Origin: a virus
Length of the DNA stretch: 64,000 bases
Strand: one strand, 5' to 3'
Virus record (IMG/VR): IMGVR_UViG_3300049855_000345
Coordinates: 1-64,000 of that record
This document shows positions 16,202-24,502 of this stretch, piece by piece. Each line of letters starts with the position of its first letter. The stretch's first letter is position 1. The notes beneath the pieces are model-generated. The model worked only from the letters and a program-made list of their open reading frames with translations, was not told the origin of the DNA and searched no databases. The position numbers were made by a program, and so were the translations under genes.

Positions 16202-16801
16202 CTATCTAGAGTATTCCTTTAGATGGGCATTAACTAGGGAAACGCTTTTGACTTCTTCCCCTGCTATGATTCTATCTAGATTTTTATTGAATGCGTCAAG
16301 CATATTGGTCCACACCGTATCGATATTTTGTGCGTATACTTCCTTGTCTACGCAAGTTTCCACACTAAACTTGTACTCCCATAAGTAACTTCCAATTGTC
16401 AGGAGGACATCGTTCCCGAAAGTTTTCACTTCTACCGGAGCAGTCCCTACTTGTTCGTATACCCAGCCCGGTGCTTCTCTGTTGATAGCATAGCGGTCGT
16501 AAGCTGCGAATACTTTATTCCAGACCTCCTCCGTATTTTGGTTGTAGTAATGTCTAGTTGTCACCAGAGATGCCCTAGTTCCTACAGAAAACACAGAGAC
16601 TAGATCGATATTTACCATGTCCTCAGGTGGGTTTTTAACCCAAGCTCGTCCTGTACCGACAATACGGTAGCCTGCCTTTTCATATACCCAGTCTGGGATT
16701 TGCAGTTGTTTTTTCTGTGTTTCTGCAGTTGCAATTTTATCTGTGAATAGTCAAGCCACTACCGCTGCTAGACCAGCCAATACCCCACGTCTTGTTGTCA
16801 T
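16202..16801 (-). pseudogene. Gene with an in-frame TGA in its signal peptide (broken, recoded or restarted)
   Basis: A 200-codon frame runs from the ATG at 16799-16801, which overlaps the thyX stop as TAATG with AAGG upstream, to the stop at 16202. The N-terminus MTTRRGVLAGLAAVVA looks like a signal peptide with a twin-arginine-like TRRG. Codon 17 is TGA (16751-16753), after which the same frame continues with LFTDKIATAETQ and PDWVYEKAGYRIVG. An ATG at 16616-16618 could restart a 138-residue product, but its Shine-Dalgarno spacing is poor. TGA is a normal stop elsewhere, so this is a point mutation, a sequencing error or a recoding site. Confidence 0.65.
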
Positions 16802-18084
16802 TATACCTTATCCTCAATTGTTTGTTTACCGCGCCTGATGTCCCAGTCGTCAAGGTCCATGTCTGGGTAAAAGGTTACCCAAGGAAACCGCTTGGAAAAC
16901 CAAGCGGCTTCCTTTTGTGCCACCGCCCGAAGGGTCGGATGCACCGTTTTGCTGGTACGCAGCTCCACTCTGTATATGAAGGAATTGACCGGCTGCGTAC
17001 AATTTACGAACACACAGAAACCCATAGCCACGTAGTATTGTGCTGTGAATTGGTTTTCTTTATCTAGTTTGTAGATCTCAGCACTCTGTTCCCTGATCAG
17101 CGTTTTAGCCTCTTCGCGTAGACTTTCTGGTAACTGGTCTAGATACCAGGGGTGCACGCCGTAAAAACAATTTAGGATAGGCATCTGGATTACGCCGTTG
17201 CGGTGGCGTTGGAGGTCGCGAAAAGATCCGAAGTCTAGCAAGAAATTGGTGGTGATGTTGCCAAGGCGAGCAATACTGTGTGGTAGAACAGCTCCTTTAG
17301 GACGTTCACTAAATATACGACCTTTTAGTGTCCCTTGTAGATTCTCATCTACCAGGAAATCCTCGGTAGTCATTGCGAGTTGTATGTCGCGGTATGCTTC
17401 ATACAACATTACTTCTCTTTTCCACTCGCTGACAGGCTCTCTGTCTTCCCTAAAGCTGCCTGGATATTTAGCTTTCAGCGCCTCGAAGATCTCATCAGCA
17501 ATTTGCTGCACCTCAGGCAGCGGGTGATGACGCATCCACGAGATATGGTCAGAAGCTTGGCGTAAGTTCGTATGCCATGAGACATTGGTGGTCGCACCAG
17601 CAGGAAGGAAACCGCGAAGGATATCAAAACTCCTGGCTTTGATTGCTCGTTCGTAGACTTTAGCGTCCTCACCTTCCTGCATAGGATATTTCGCCCGTAG
17701 GTGTTCCAGAACAGGCTGTGTCGCCTTGTGGTAGAAGGCCATCCACTTATCCTGAATATCTTTACGACCCACAGGGGCCATAATAGGCTGGTTTGAGAAA
17801 TCAATATAGCGGGTGCTAGACTCTTGCCCTGAGTACATCGGCCAGTCCTGGATGGCTTTTGCCGCAAGCATGCTGATGTTCTCAATGAAGATCGTAGTAG
17901 AACCGCAGTCGCCAATACTAGCATGGCCGTATCCTACGTAATACTGGCTCATAAAGTTACCAGAGCCCGCCTTTTTTACACGCTCAAGGTGGGAATCCAC
18001 GCTTGCAGGGCTGCGTGAGTACAGCGCCTGTAGCATGGCATTATCCTCAGGGTGAAGATCGTCTAAGACTTTGATGTTCCTCAT
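16801..18084 (-). CDS. thyX: ThyX-like flavin-dependent thymidylate synthase, duplicated long form
   Basis: At 427 residues this is about twice a usual ThyX. The first half has YGHASIGD, QESSTRYIDFS (88-97) and a C-terminal-type motif RGFLPAGATTN...WHTNLRQASDH. The second half has DLQRHRNGVIQ with RHR at 293-295 and ELRTSKTVHPTLR. The normal ThyX signature RHRxxSxxxxSxRY thus looks divided between two repeats. The enzyme makes dTMP from dUMP using FAD and methylene-THF. Its start overlaps the stop of the 18081 gene as ATGA. Confidence 0.85.
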   Translation of the reverse strand: MRNIKVLDDLHPEDNAMLQALYSRSPASVDSHLERVKKAGSGNFMSQYYVGYGHASIGDCGSTTIFIENISMLAAKAIQDWPMYSGQESSTRYIDFSNQPIMAPVGRKDIQDKWMAFYHKATQPVLEHLRAKYPMQEGEDAKVYERAIKARSFDILRGFLPAGATTNVSWHTNLRQASDHISWMRHHPLPEVQQIADEIFEALKAKYPGSFREDREPVSEWKREVMLYEAYRDIQLAMTTEDFLVDENLQGTLKGRIFSERPKGAVLPHSIARLGNITTNFLLDFGSFRDLQRHRNGVIQMPILNCFYGVHPWYLDQLPESLREEAKTLIREQSAEIYKLDKENQFTAQYYVAMGFCVFVNCTQPVNSFIYRVELRTSKTVHPTLRAVAQKEAAWFSKRFPWVTFYPDMDLDDWDIRRGKQTIEDKV

Positions 18085-18686
18085 TCTGTTACTTCCTTAG
18101 GTATGTTAGACACATCGCGCAATTTTTTAGCTATGAGAAGGCTTCCAAGTAGTTTGCCTACTTCTGGGGTTTTGGTTTGGTAGTCGCACAGAAAGTGTTG
18201 CCATGGGCTGTTTAGGAACTTATCTGATACGCCGATGTTTGGTATTCCCATTATTCGCGCAGCCATACTAATGCTGGCTGTATTAGCGTGATCTGGGTCG
18301 TTACAGTCTGTCACCACGAAATCACAATGCGCCAATACCCATAAATCCTTCATTAGAGATACGTGGGAGTATGTTCCGGTGTTTTCACTTGCTAGGACCT
18401 TTTCATACGTGAGCACATTATTTCCAGATTTTGTGTAATCTGCTTGGAATATGTATTGAATGTCTAAAGCAAGCTGCATTTTTAGAAACTCTCCTTCCCT
18501 GTTACATGGGAGGGACAGTACATCCGCTAGCTCTGGTTGGTAGTCTAAAGCATGTATAGGGTGGTAGAAGCGAGCGCATTCTGGAATTTCATTGCGAACT
18601 CTAAGATTAGAGTTGGTAATTTCTGCTACCCATGATGGTTCGGAAATCTTATCCAGTATAGGGTAGTTACAGTATACTAGGCTCAT
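18081..18686 (-). CDS. Hypothetical protein, possibly deoxyribosyltransferase-like
   Basis: A 201-residue protein. The region DLWVLAHCDFVVTDCNDPDH followed by TASISMAARIMGIPNIGVSD resembles the nucleotide-binding half of deoxyribosyltransferase/SLOG folds, where an aspartate-rich loop precedes a helix and a GIP turn. The N-terminal half is unlike known families. It precedes thyX with an ATGA overlap, so a nucleotide role is plausible but unproven. Confidence 0.5.
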   Translation of the reverse strand: MSLVYCNYPILDKISEPSWVAEITNSNLRVRNEIPECARFYHPIHALDYQPELADVLSLPCNREGEFLKMQLALDIQYIFQADYTKSGNNVLTYEKVLASENTGTYSHVSLMKDLWVLAHCDFVVTDCNDPDHANTASISMAARIMGIPNIGVSDKFLNSPWQHFLCDYQTKTPEVGKLLGSLLIAKKLRDVSNIPKEVTE

Positions 18687-19210
18687 TTTGGAGGTACTCC
18701 GAAGGCTCTGTCAATCATGTGACTAAGGATTCTATCTTTGTGCTTTGCACTAACCTGTAAAGCGTCGAGAAGGTCAGAAGCGAATCTAACGTTGTCCACC
18801 TTGCGGATTATCGCTAGCTGATCTTTGTGGTCAACGCTCAGTACCTGATCGTTCAGCTCCATGTTGTACTGGTCCACTTTTCTCTGGACGTCAGTTACCG
18901 CATTGTAATATCCGAAGAAGCGGCGGACCTGCTGATGTAGCGAATTATAAACACAATCACGGAAGACTCGCTCTGGCACAGTGGTATCAATCTTTTTACA
19001 TACTTCTTCATACTGAATCAGGAATTCCTTACGCAGGTCTTCCTGCTTTTCCTCCCACATATCGTCTGTAATTTGGTTATCGATCCGCTCTTGTAGCAGA
19101 GCTTGGATCTTACCTTCGTAGCGCTCCAGGAGCGCTGTTTGCTCACGTGCTATTCCAAGATTCTTGTCCAGACTTATTTTCTCGGATTTTTTGACGTTTT
19201 TGGAGTCCAT
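18683..19210 (-). CDS. Hypothetical coiled-coil protein, 175 aa
   Basis: A highly charged, mostly helical protein. Long stretches such as LLERYEGKIQALLQERIDNQ and MWEEKQEDLRKEFLIQYEEV suggest coiled coil. No catalytic motif. It overlaps the downstream 18081 gene by 4 nt and may partner the similar helical protein at 19218. Confidence 0.55.
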   Translation of the reverse strand: MDSKNVKKSEKISLDKNLGIAREQTALLERYEGKIQALLQERIDNQITDDMWEEKQEDLRKEFLIQYEEVCKKIDTTVPERVFRDCVYNSLHQQVRRFFGYYNAVTDVQRKVDQYNMELNDQVLSVDHKDQLAIIRKVDNVRFASDLLDALQVSAKHKDRILSHMIDRAFGVPPK

Positions 19211-19217
19211 AGTTACC

Positions 19218-19790
19218 TCAGTACTTTAATGACGACTTCTCTGTAGACGGGAGTGCTATGTTCCGCCAGTACATTACTTGTTTTACCGTATCGACCTGCG
19301 TATGTAGGATATCGTAGGTTTTGTTCATGTTCTTTGTTAGGATTTCTGCAGACTGGATAATCGCGTTGATATTCGCGATAAGGTCGTCAAGTTCCGGGAT
19401 TGTTCTAGCCACGATAGCCATACGAACAGCTTCGCTTCGTGCATTAAGCACCTCACGCTTCAGTATAATGTGGTCTTTAGCCACATCCCGAAGCCTATCA
19501 AGATCGCTAGATATGCGTTGGTACGTGAGCAGTATCTCAGCTACGCGATCCTTTTTAACTTGCAGCTCTTCGAAGATTTCGAAAGCAGTGTCGTAATCCG
19601 CAGGCCCTCGGATGCTTTTGTGCTTTGACTCGTTCTTTTGGATAAAGAGGAAATAGCTTTTAAGCTCGATCTCTACACTAGGATCAGGCACGAATTTAGG
19701 TTTACGAACCGTGTCCAGTATTGTAATAATAGGTTCTTCGTTTCTGTATTGAGTTATGCGTAGTGCCCATTCGGTATCTGATTCACTCAT
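19218..19790 (-). CDS. Hypothetical coiled-coil protein, 190 aa
   Basis: A mainly helical protein with heptad-like regions in the second half (LLTYQRISSDLDRLRDVAKD and IIQSAEILTKNMNKTYD). No domain recognised. Together with the 18683 gene it could form a structural or scaffold complex, which is only inference. Confidence 0.55.
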   Translation of the reverse strand: MSESDTEWALRITQYRNEEPIITILDTVRKPKFVPDPSVEIELKSYFLFIQKNESKHKSIRGPADYDTAFEIFEELQVKKDRVAEILLTYQRISSDLDRLRDVAKDHIILKREVLNARSEAVRMAIVARTIPELDDLIANINAIIQSAEILTKNMNKTYDILHTQVDTVKQVMYWRNIALPSTEKSSLKY

Positions 19791-20088
19791 GATGTAGTTC
19801 CTGCTTTATCTCTTGTAAGCTTTGTTTGTTGACAATGACCACGTCGTAAGCGCCTACTGCACGAGGATCCATGGTTGGCATTTGTGGTAGCATTTTGCGC
19901 ACGCAGAGCAGTTTGTCATTGAGCATCATAGCCTCATCGTTTCCGAGTCTGTGCTTAGTAATCGGGGCGAACCAGTCTAGTATAATTGTTTGGTCTTCCT
20001 CGTGTTCACAGTCAACTAGAACAATAACGTCACGTTTGGCTTTGAGTTTTGACCAGATGTCAACTAGTATTTTGTGATCCTTATTCAC
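19783..20088 (-). CDS. Hypothetical protein, 101 aa
   Basis: The likely start is the GTG at 20086-20088 (encoding MNKDHKILVDIWSKL), which overlaps the end of the upstream small gene; an upstream TTG at 20112 is possible. The sequence VIVLVDCEHEEDQTIILDWF, followed by VGAYDVVIVNK, suggests an alpha/beta domain. Function unknown. Confidence 0.55.
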   Translation of the reverse strand: MNKDHKILVDIWSKLKAKRDVIVLVDCEHEEDQTIILDWFAPITKHRLGNDEAMMLNDKLLCVRKMLPQMPTMDPRAVGAYDVVIVNKQSLQEIKQELHHE

Positions 20089-20227
20089 TTTTCTTCGCCT
20101 CAAGCTCCTCAAGTAGCAAACATAGCATCATGATGAAATTGGCGTCGACTTTGATGCTCAAGTTCAGCTCTTCTAGTCTTTTGTTGAGTCTTGGTCGAAT
20201 TTCCTCAACATCTTTAAGCGTAAGCAT
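20081..20227 (-). CDS. Small helical protein, 48 aa
   Basis: Short frame MLTLKDVEEIRPRLNKRLEE to TAA at 20081-20083. The predicted product is an amphipathic helix pair with a methionine- and leucine-rich second half (FIMMLCLLLEELEAKK). It fits exactly between the exonuclease gene and the 19783 gene and overlaps the latter. Confidence 0.5.
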   Translation of the reverse strand: MLTLKDVEEIRPRLNKRLEELNLSIKVDANFIMMLCLLLEELEAKKSE

Positions 20228-21019
20228 TTATACCTCTAGAAGTTTTTGCACGTTCCAATTACTTGTGAAGGTTCGGCAGCCTTTAGCTACGGCTAGTGTA
20301 GCCGGTTTCTCTATATTGTTTCCTAGCAGGGTCATATTTTGACTATCTTGCGCCAGATCCAGCGATCCTTCACTTTTTAGTTTGGTTGCTGTATCGTTTA
20401 TGCATTGCATATAGTGATCCCTGCCAATTGTGCCTCGTACTAGCAAAGTTCGCAGTAATAAAATGTACGTCTGTATTACATCTGTAGTGCCGTAAGCTAC
20501 TATTTCAGCTAGTTTGCCTTCTCTGTATAACTGCTCAACGTCGGCGCCCTTTGTGCCCATTTTACCTGGCAGTCCTACCAACTTCGCCACGTAGTCGAGG
20601 CTTGGCTTATTCTGCCCATAATCTGAAAGGAAATCCATTAGGTCGAAATGCCGCTCCGTGGAGTATCGACTCCTATACTTCCCCTTTTCCTCATAATACC
20701 AGGCCATAGGCACGCCATAGTGTAGCGCTCTATACGCGACTAGGGGCAGGTCGAAGCTTCTGCCGTTCCATGTGACTACAGGAGCATTATTAGCGGCTAC
20801 AGCCTGTGTAAAGTGCTCGATACCTTCTTTTTCGCTCTCGTTGACGCAAGCCACAGATAACTTCTCCATCTGGAACTTGTCATTCAGTTTGGCGTAACCC
20901 ATACTAATAATTTTGCACGCGAAAGGAGGTACGAAATCCTTATCAGGATTATTCTCACGCCACGCGTTGTATACATCATCTTCTTTGATGGCTTCGATAT
21001 CGACTACGTAGGAGGTCAT
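20228..21019 (-). CDS. DEDD-type 3'-5' exonuclease (PolB-exonuclease-related)
   Basis: A 263-residue protein matching predicted 3'-5' exonucleases related to the PolB exonuclease domain. It has YVVDIEAI (exo I D/E), VTWNGRSFDLPLV (exo II-type N-G-x-x-F-D), and YGTTDVIQTYILLLR (exo III-type aspartate). It could proofread for a polymerase lacking its own exonuclease, or degrade DNA or RNA 3' ends. It lies near the clamp and helicase genes, supporting a replication role. Confidence 0.8.
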   Translation of the reverse strand: MTSYVVDIEAIKEDDVYNAWRENNPDKDFVPPFACKIISMGYAKLNDKFQMEKLSVACVNESEKEGIEHFTQAVAANNAPVVTWNGRSFDLPLVAYRALHYGVPMAWYYEEKGKYRSRYSTERHFDLMDFLSDYGQNKPSLDYVAKLVGLPGKMGTKGADVEQLYREGKLAEIVAYGTTDVIQTYILLLRTLLVRGTIGRDHYMQCINDTATKLKSEGSLDLAQDSQNMTLLGNNIEKPATLAVAKGCRTFTSNWNVQKLLEV

Positions 21020-21027
21020 GTCGTCCT

Positions 21028-21420
21028 TTAGGTAGTTCTATAGCGTAGGATCATCCAGTAGCTTGGGTCTTGTACGCCGTTGAACTTACGCAGAAACACC
21101 TGTGCGTCCTTATATAGGACCACAGGTGAGTGGTGTTTTGTTGTATTGGTATCTATAAAACTGATGTACCAGTCTCTCTTTACAATATTGTAGTTCTTTT
21201 TAGCTAAAAGAGTATACCCTAGAACAGCCTTAGCTTCTGTTGTGAACAGGCTGAGTTTGATGTTATCGTCTTCGTACGCGATCAGCTCTCTAGGCTCAGT
21301 TACAGCAAAACCAACCCGTGCTGCGTACAGGTCATCTTCCACTCTAGCTACGCACCAATCTGGTACATTCTGCCAAAACTTCAGTTCTGGTCTGCGGTTG
21401 TCGGAATAATGCACGTGCAT
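21028..21420 (-). CDS. Hypothetical protein, 130 aa
   Basis: A 130-residue protein starting MHVHYSDNRRPELKFW. Its start lies 40 nt inside the end of the clamp gene, so expression is probably coupled to the clamp. It appears beta-rich; no motif recognised. Confidence 0.6.
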   Translation of the reverse strand: MHVHYSDNRRPELKFWQNVPDWCVARVEDDLYAARVGFAVTEPRELIAYEDDNIKLSLFTTEAKAVLGYTLLAKKNYNIVKRDWYISFIDTNTTKHHSPVVLYKDAQVFLRKFNGVQDPSYWMILRYRTT

Positions 21421-22457
21421 TTACCATCTCCAGATGTCAGGATAACGAAATCATTATAGATTTCCATACGGACTGTACCGTCTTTGATCATGCTAAGCAT
21501 TTCGGTGGTATATTTGCTGTGTAGCGTGACCTTCTGGTTTGAGCAGGAAGAATCTGTAAGTTGAAGGCTGGCTTTAGCCGATCCGTGTGCCGCACCAACT
21601 GTTACTACCAACTGATTCCCTGTAAATGTACATATAAGTTTAACGTCACCGGAAGAGCTTCCTGTAATACTGGTTACGGCCTGGAACGTCTTTAGTAGGT
21701 CCTGGACATTGGTAGTCACTTCACCAGCTTTGCTGTCGCGGTCCATATCGTTGAGCCACCCTTCGACATCGGTAGGCTCCGCTTGGATGGTGGGGTGGAA
21801 AAATTCAAAGGAAGGGGAAGCAATTTTGATCGTGCCTCTATGAAGCCCAATCCAGACCTCAGGCTCCTCGATTTTGGCGATGGCTAGCGAGAGTACCGTT
21901 GGTTTGATAACGAAATCCAGCGTAGCCTTTTTGAAAGGCAATTTATCTTTGTATAGACTGGCGCGCAAAGAATCTGTGGTGCTCACCGCGATATTCTCAT
22001 CGAGTTTGATTCGTAGACCCTCTAGCGTCTGTGTCAACGGAGAGTTGAAATTGGCCTTCGCGATCGCTTTTGTAACGATGTCTTTGGACAGCTGTACCTG
22101 GATAGTGATATCCTCCAAGGGCCTCTGATCCACGATTCGTTGGGTGTCCTGGTGAGTTGCCAGAGTACCATTCAGCGATCCTGAAGAAAACTCCATAGTA
22201 TTTTTCGAAGTTGACTCCAGTTCTATCTTGTCAGAAAGTTGCAGGGCGCTGATGTATGTGCTATTGATTACAACTTCGCCACCCTGCGTAACGTTGGCAG
22301 GGATGCATTGTTTCAGGTAGACACCATTCTGACCGGCCTCCACTACAAGAACGTTCCCGCCAGTGTCGGCGCGAAGAATTACTTGGTGCTCTGTGAGCAG
22401 AGCTTGAACGGAAATCATCGCCCGCTTCAGGGCTTCGGTACTTGTGACTAGTTTCAT
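21381..22457 (-). CDS. Sliding clamp, DnaN/beta-like
   Basis: A 358-residue protein with the length and three-repeat character of bacterial beta clamps. The C-terminal VTLHSKYTTEMLSMIKDG followed by MEIYNDFVILTSGDGKCTCI matches the final beta-clamp repeat. The N-terminus MKLVTSTEALKRAMISVQAL fits the first helix. It would tether the replicative polymerase to DNA. T4-type PCNA-like clamps are shorter, so a beta-like assignment is preferred. Sequence divergence limits certainty. Confidence 0.72.
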   Translation of the reverse strand: MKLVTSTEALKRAMISVQALLTEHQVILRADTGGNVLVVEAGQNGVYLKQCIPANVTQGGEVVINSTYISALQLSDKIELESTSKNTMEFSSGSLNGTLATHQDTQRIVDQRPLEDITIQVQLSKDIVTKAIAKANFNSPLTQTLEGLRIKLDENIAVSTTDSLRASLYKDKLPFKKATLDFVIKPTVLSLAIAKIEEPEVWIGLHRGTIKIASPSFEFFHPTIQAEPTDVEGWLNDMDRDSKAGEVTTNVQDLLKTFQAVTSITGSSSGDVKLICTFTGNQLVVTVGAAHGSAKASLQLTDSSCSNQKVTLHSKYTTEMLSMIKDGTVRMEIYNDFVILTSGDGKCTCIIPTTADQN

Positions 22458-22476
22458 GGGTTCCTTTTACAGGTGG

Positions 22477-23562
22477 TCAGCCGTAAATCGAGGTGTATTC
22501 ACTGACTAGGTCGAAACAGAGTCGGTTTAGAAGAACCCTGTCAGCATCCTCAGGTAGTTTGGTAGTAGGCATCAGGACGTCGCGAATTTCAACCAAAACA
22601 GCCTCAATTTCATTCACCAGATCTTCATATTTCTCTGATCCGTGACGTTTAAGTGCGATTAGTCGCGGCGCATCATAGGTCCTTTTAACGAGGAGACCTT
22701 TACCCTCCATCATTTCTTTGCAATTGTAGACGAGACGCATGCAGTGTGAGGCATTTTTGCCGTCGTAACCACATCGTTCTTCTACAGCAGCGCGAGCAGG
22801 GTTGCGTTCTTTGAGCCAACTTTGGTACTGATCCCAATTGTCTTTTGCTCCTTTGTACGCGCGTTCTCGCGCTAGTAGGTCTAGGAAGTTTTCATCAAAA
22901 CCAATACTCCTAGCTGCCGCCCGAAATTTATCATCGTTGGTTAGACCCATCTCTGCGACAAGCTCAGCAATAGTATTCTGGATAAGAATACGTGTACTTG
23001 CTTCAATATAGGACATGTCCTCGAAGTTCCAGTGTTGGAGCTTTTTGGTGACAGCCGACATAGCTGCGTCCATATTTTGTTTGGTGATTTTCGCATGCCC
23101 AATGAGGCCGAATTCTTCACGCATAGGCGGTTTAGCCGGAGGATTCAGGATCCAGTGGCGGTGCGACTTCATCTTTTTGATTTGGCTTAATGCATAACCA
23201 GTGAAGCGGTGTACCGCCTTTTTAGATAGGAAAGCGTCTTTATGTTCGCGCAGCTTTAGACCAAACCTATCCATTTTTAGGATATCTTCAGGTTCTACAT
23301 GCAGCATTTCTACGATATTAGGGTTGCAGTCAGCCGCTAATGCCATGAACTTCTGTAGACCGTAGATTGTACTATCTACAGGATGCCCTTTTCGAACCTC
23401 CAGAATTTGCTGCTCAAACTTGTGGGTGAACCCTAAGTAATACATTAATGGTGCGATACATACACCTTTCTCATCCACATCGCTTTCTGGGGTATTCAAC
23501 CCGTACGCATGGCTTCCTGCTCGTGTATGATATATGGTTCGGTTTTGGACGTTGAAGTTCAT
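22477..23562 (-). CDS. RlaP-like nucleotidyltransferase
   Basis: A 361-residue protein with the nucleotidyltransferase signature AGSHAYGLNTPESDVDEKGV at 15-34: GS, then DxD at D28 and D30. This matches the predicted nucleotidyltransferase family named RlaP, whose members often sit beside RNA ligases. The large helical C-terminal part (KMKSHRHWIL, LLARERAYKG, MMEGKGLLVKR) fits that family. It probably adds nucleotides to RNA ends or adenylylates a substrate. Its role with the Hen1-ligase fusion at 31165 is an inference. Confidence 0.82.
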   Translation of the reverse strand: MNFNVQNRTIYHTRAGSHAYGLNTPESDVDEKGVCIAPLMYYLGFTHKFEQQILEVRKGHPVDSTIYGLQKFMALAADCNPNIVEMLHVEPEDILKMDRFGLKLREHKDAFLSKKAVHRFTGYALSQIKKMKSHRHWILNPPAKPPMREEFGLIGHAKITKQNMDAAMSAVTKKLQHWNFEDMSYIEASTRILIQNTIAELVAEMGLTNDDKFRAAARSIGFDENFLDLLARERAYKGAKDNWDQYQSWLKERNPARAAVEERCGYDGKNASHCMRLVYNCKEMMEGKGLLVKRTYDAPRLIALKRHGSEKYEDLVNEIEAVLVEIRDVLMPTTKLPEDADRVLLNRLCFDLVSEYTSIYG

Positions 23563-23948
23563 TAGTACAACCCGTTCGTTGGTACCTCGTGCTCCTCGCT
23601 CGGTTTTTTATTCTGAATGAACTTGGAGACAGGACAGTGGTTACTACAATAGTTTTCGTCGTGCGGAACAGGGTCCCCTTGCCAAGCTTGACGTTCAACA
23701 CACTTCTTTTCGCAGGTCCAGGCTACAGTTTCCTCAAGTGTAAAGCTTTTTTGAGGTCCTTTTGTGAAAAGGGAGTACACGCAGCATGTGCGTGGTTTGT
23801 CTCCTTGTAGAGTTCTCAGGATGCATTTAGCTTGATACCAGCAGTGGTCGCAGATCTCGCTTGCTGGTCGGGGTTGCCGATTTATAACTGTAAGTCTTCG
23901 TTTTTCGAAGTCCTTTTTAAGTTTTTGATTGCTGCTACGGAAAGTCAT
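23562..23948 (-). CDS. Hypothetical cysteine-rich protein, 128 aa
   Basis: Eleven cysteines, several paired (CDHCWYQAKC, CCVYSLF, CEKKC, CSNHC), point to one or more zinc or iron-sulfur sites. It overlaps the ECF sigma gene by 4 nt and ends at the start of the RlaP-like gene. A cysteine-rich partner encoded directly after an ECF sigma gene could act as an anti-sigma or redox sensor, but no anti-sigma domain is recognised. Confidence 0.6.
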   Translation of the reverse strand: MTFRSSNQKLKKDFEKRRLTVINRQPRPASEICDHCWYQAKCILRTLQGDKPRTCCVYSLFTKGPQKSFTLEETVAWTCEKKCVERQAWQGDPVPHDENYCSNHCPVSKFIQNKKPSEEHEVPTNGLY

Positions 23949-24415
23949 AGAGAGCCAATACGATCTCTGGCGCGGAATAGACGAGACATGACGGTGCCGA
24001 TAGGGACGCCTAGCTTTTCTGCCATCTCTTTGTACGAATGGCCCTCGACCTCCGCCATAATCAATAGGTTTGCCTGTTCCTGCGGCATCTGCGCTAGCGC
24101 TTCAATGATGTCTAGTCTTGTTTCGTTGATGGTAGTAGGTTTCTCCGGCATGTAGCAATCAATACCCTCATCGCCTGTACTAACGAAGCGTTTTTCCATC
24201 TTGTTATGTTTGCGGTATTGACTCAGGAAAATATTAGTCATTACACGAAGGAGCCAAGCCTTCAGGTTGTTCTGTTCAAACTTGTGTTCAAAGCGAATAG
24301 CTTTGATAATCGTATCCTGGACTAAATCTTCTGCTGAAGCATTATTACGCGTAAGTACACGTGCTCGCGCCTTTAGTACCGAAATGTGGGTGATGATATC
24401 TTCTCTAAACGACAT
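23945..24415 (-). CDS. ECF-type sigma factor
   Basis: A 156-residue two-domain sigma factor. Region 2 contains NNASAEDLVQDTIIKAIRFE and LKAWLLRVMTNIFLSQYRKH; region 4 contains QEQANLLIMAEVEGHSYKEM and LGVPIGTVMSRLFRARDRI. Regions 1 and 3 are absent, as in ECF sigmas. It would redirect host RNA polymerase to phage promoters. It has its own sigma70-like promoter at 24461-24489, so host sigma could turn it on first. Confidence 0.9.
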   Translation of the reverse strand: MSFREDIITHISVLKARARVLTRNNASAEDLVQDTIIKAIRFEHKFEQNNLKAWLLRVMTNIFLSQYRKHNKMEKRFVSTGDEGIDCYMPEKPTTINETRLDIIEALAQMPQEQANLLIMAEVEGHSYKEMAEKLGVPIGTVMSRLFRARDRIGSL

Positions 24416-24460
24416 ACCTACCTCGTAGCCGCCTAGGGGTTGTGCGGCCTTATGGTCATT

Positions 24461-24489
24461 ATCTTAGAGAATTACTTGAACTTTGGCAA
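24461..24489 (-). promoter_or_regulatory. Sigma70-like promoter for the ECF sigma gene
   Basis: TTGCCA (24484-24489) and TAAGAT (24461-24466) are separated by 17 bp on the minus strand, about 46 bp upstream of the sigma gene start. This places a host-type promoter in the gap after the dnaB gene. Confidence 0.55.
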
Positions 24490-24502
24490 CTTATTTTTAG
24501 CG

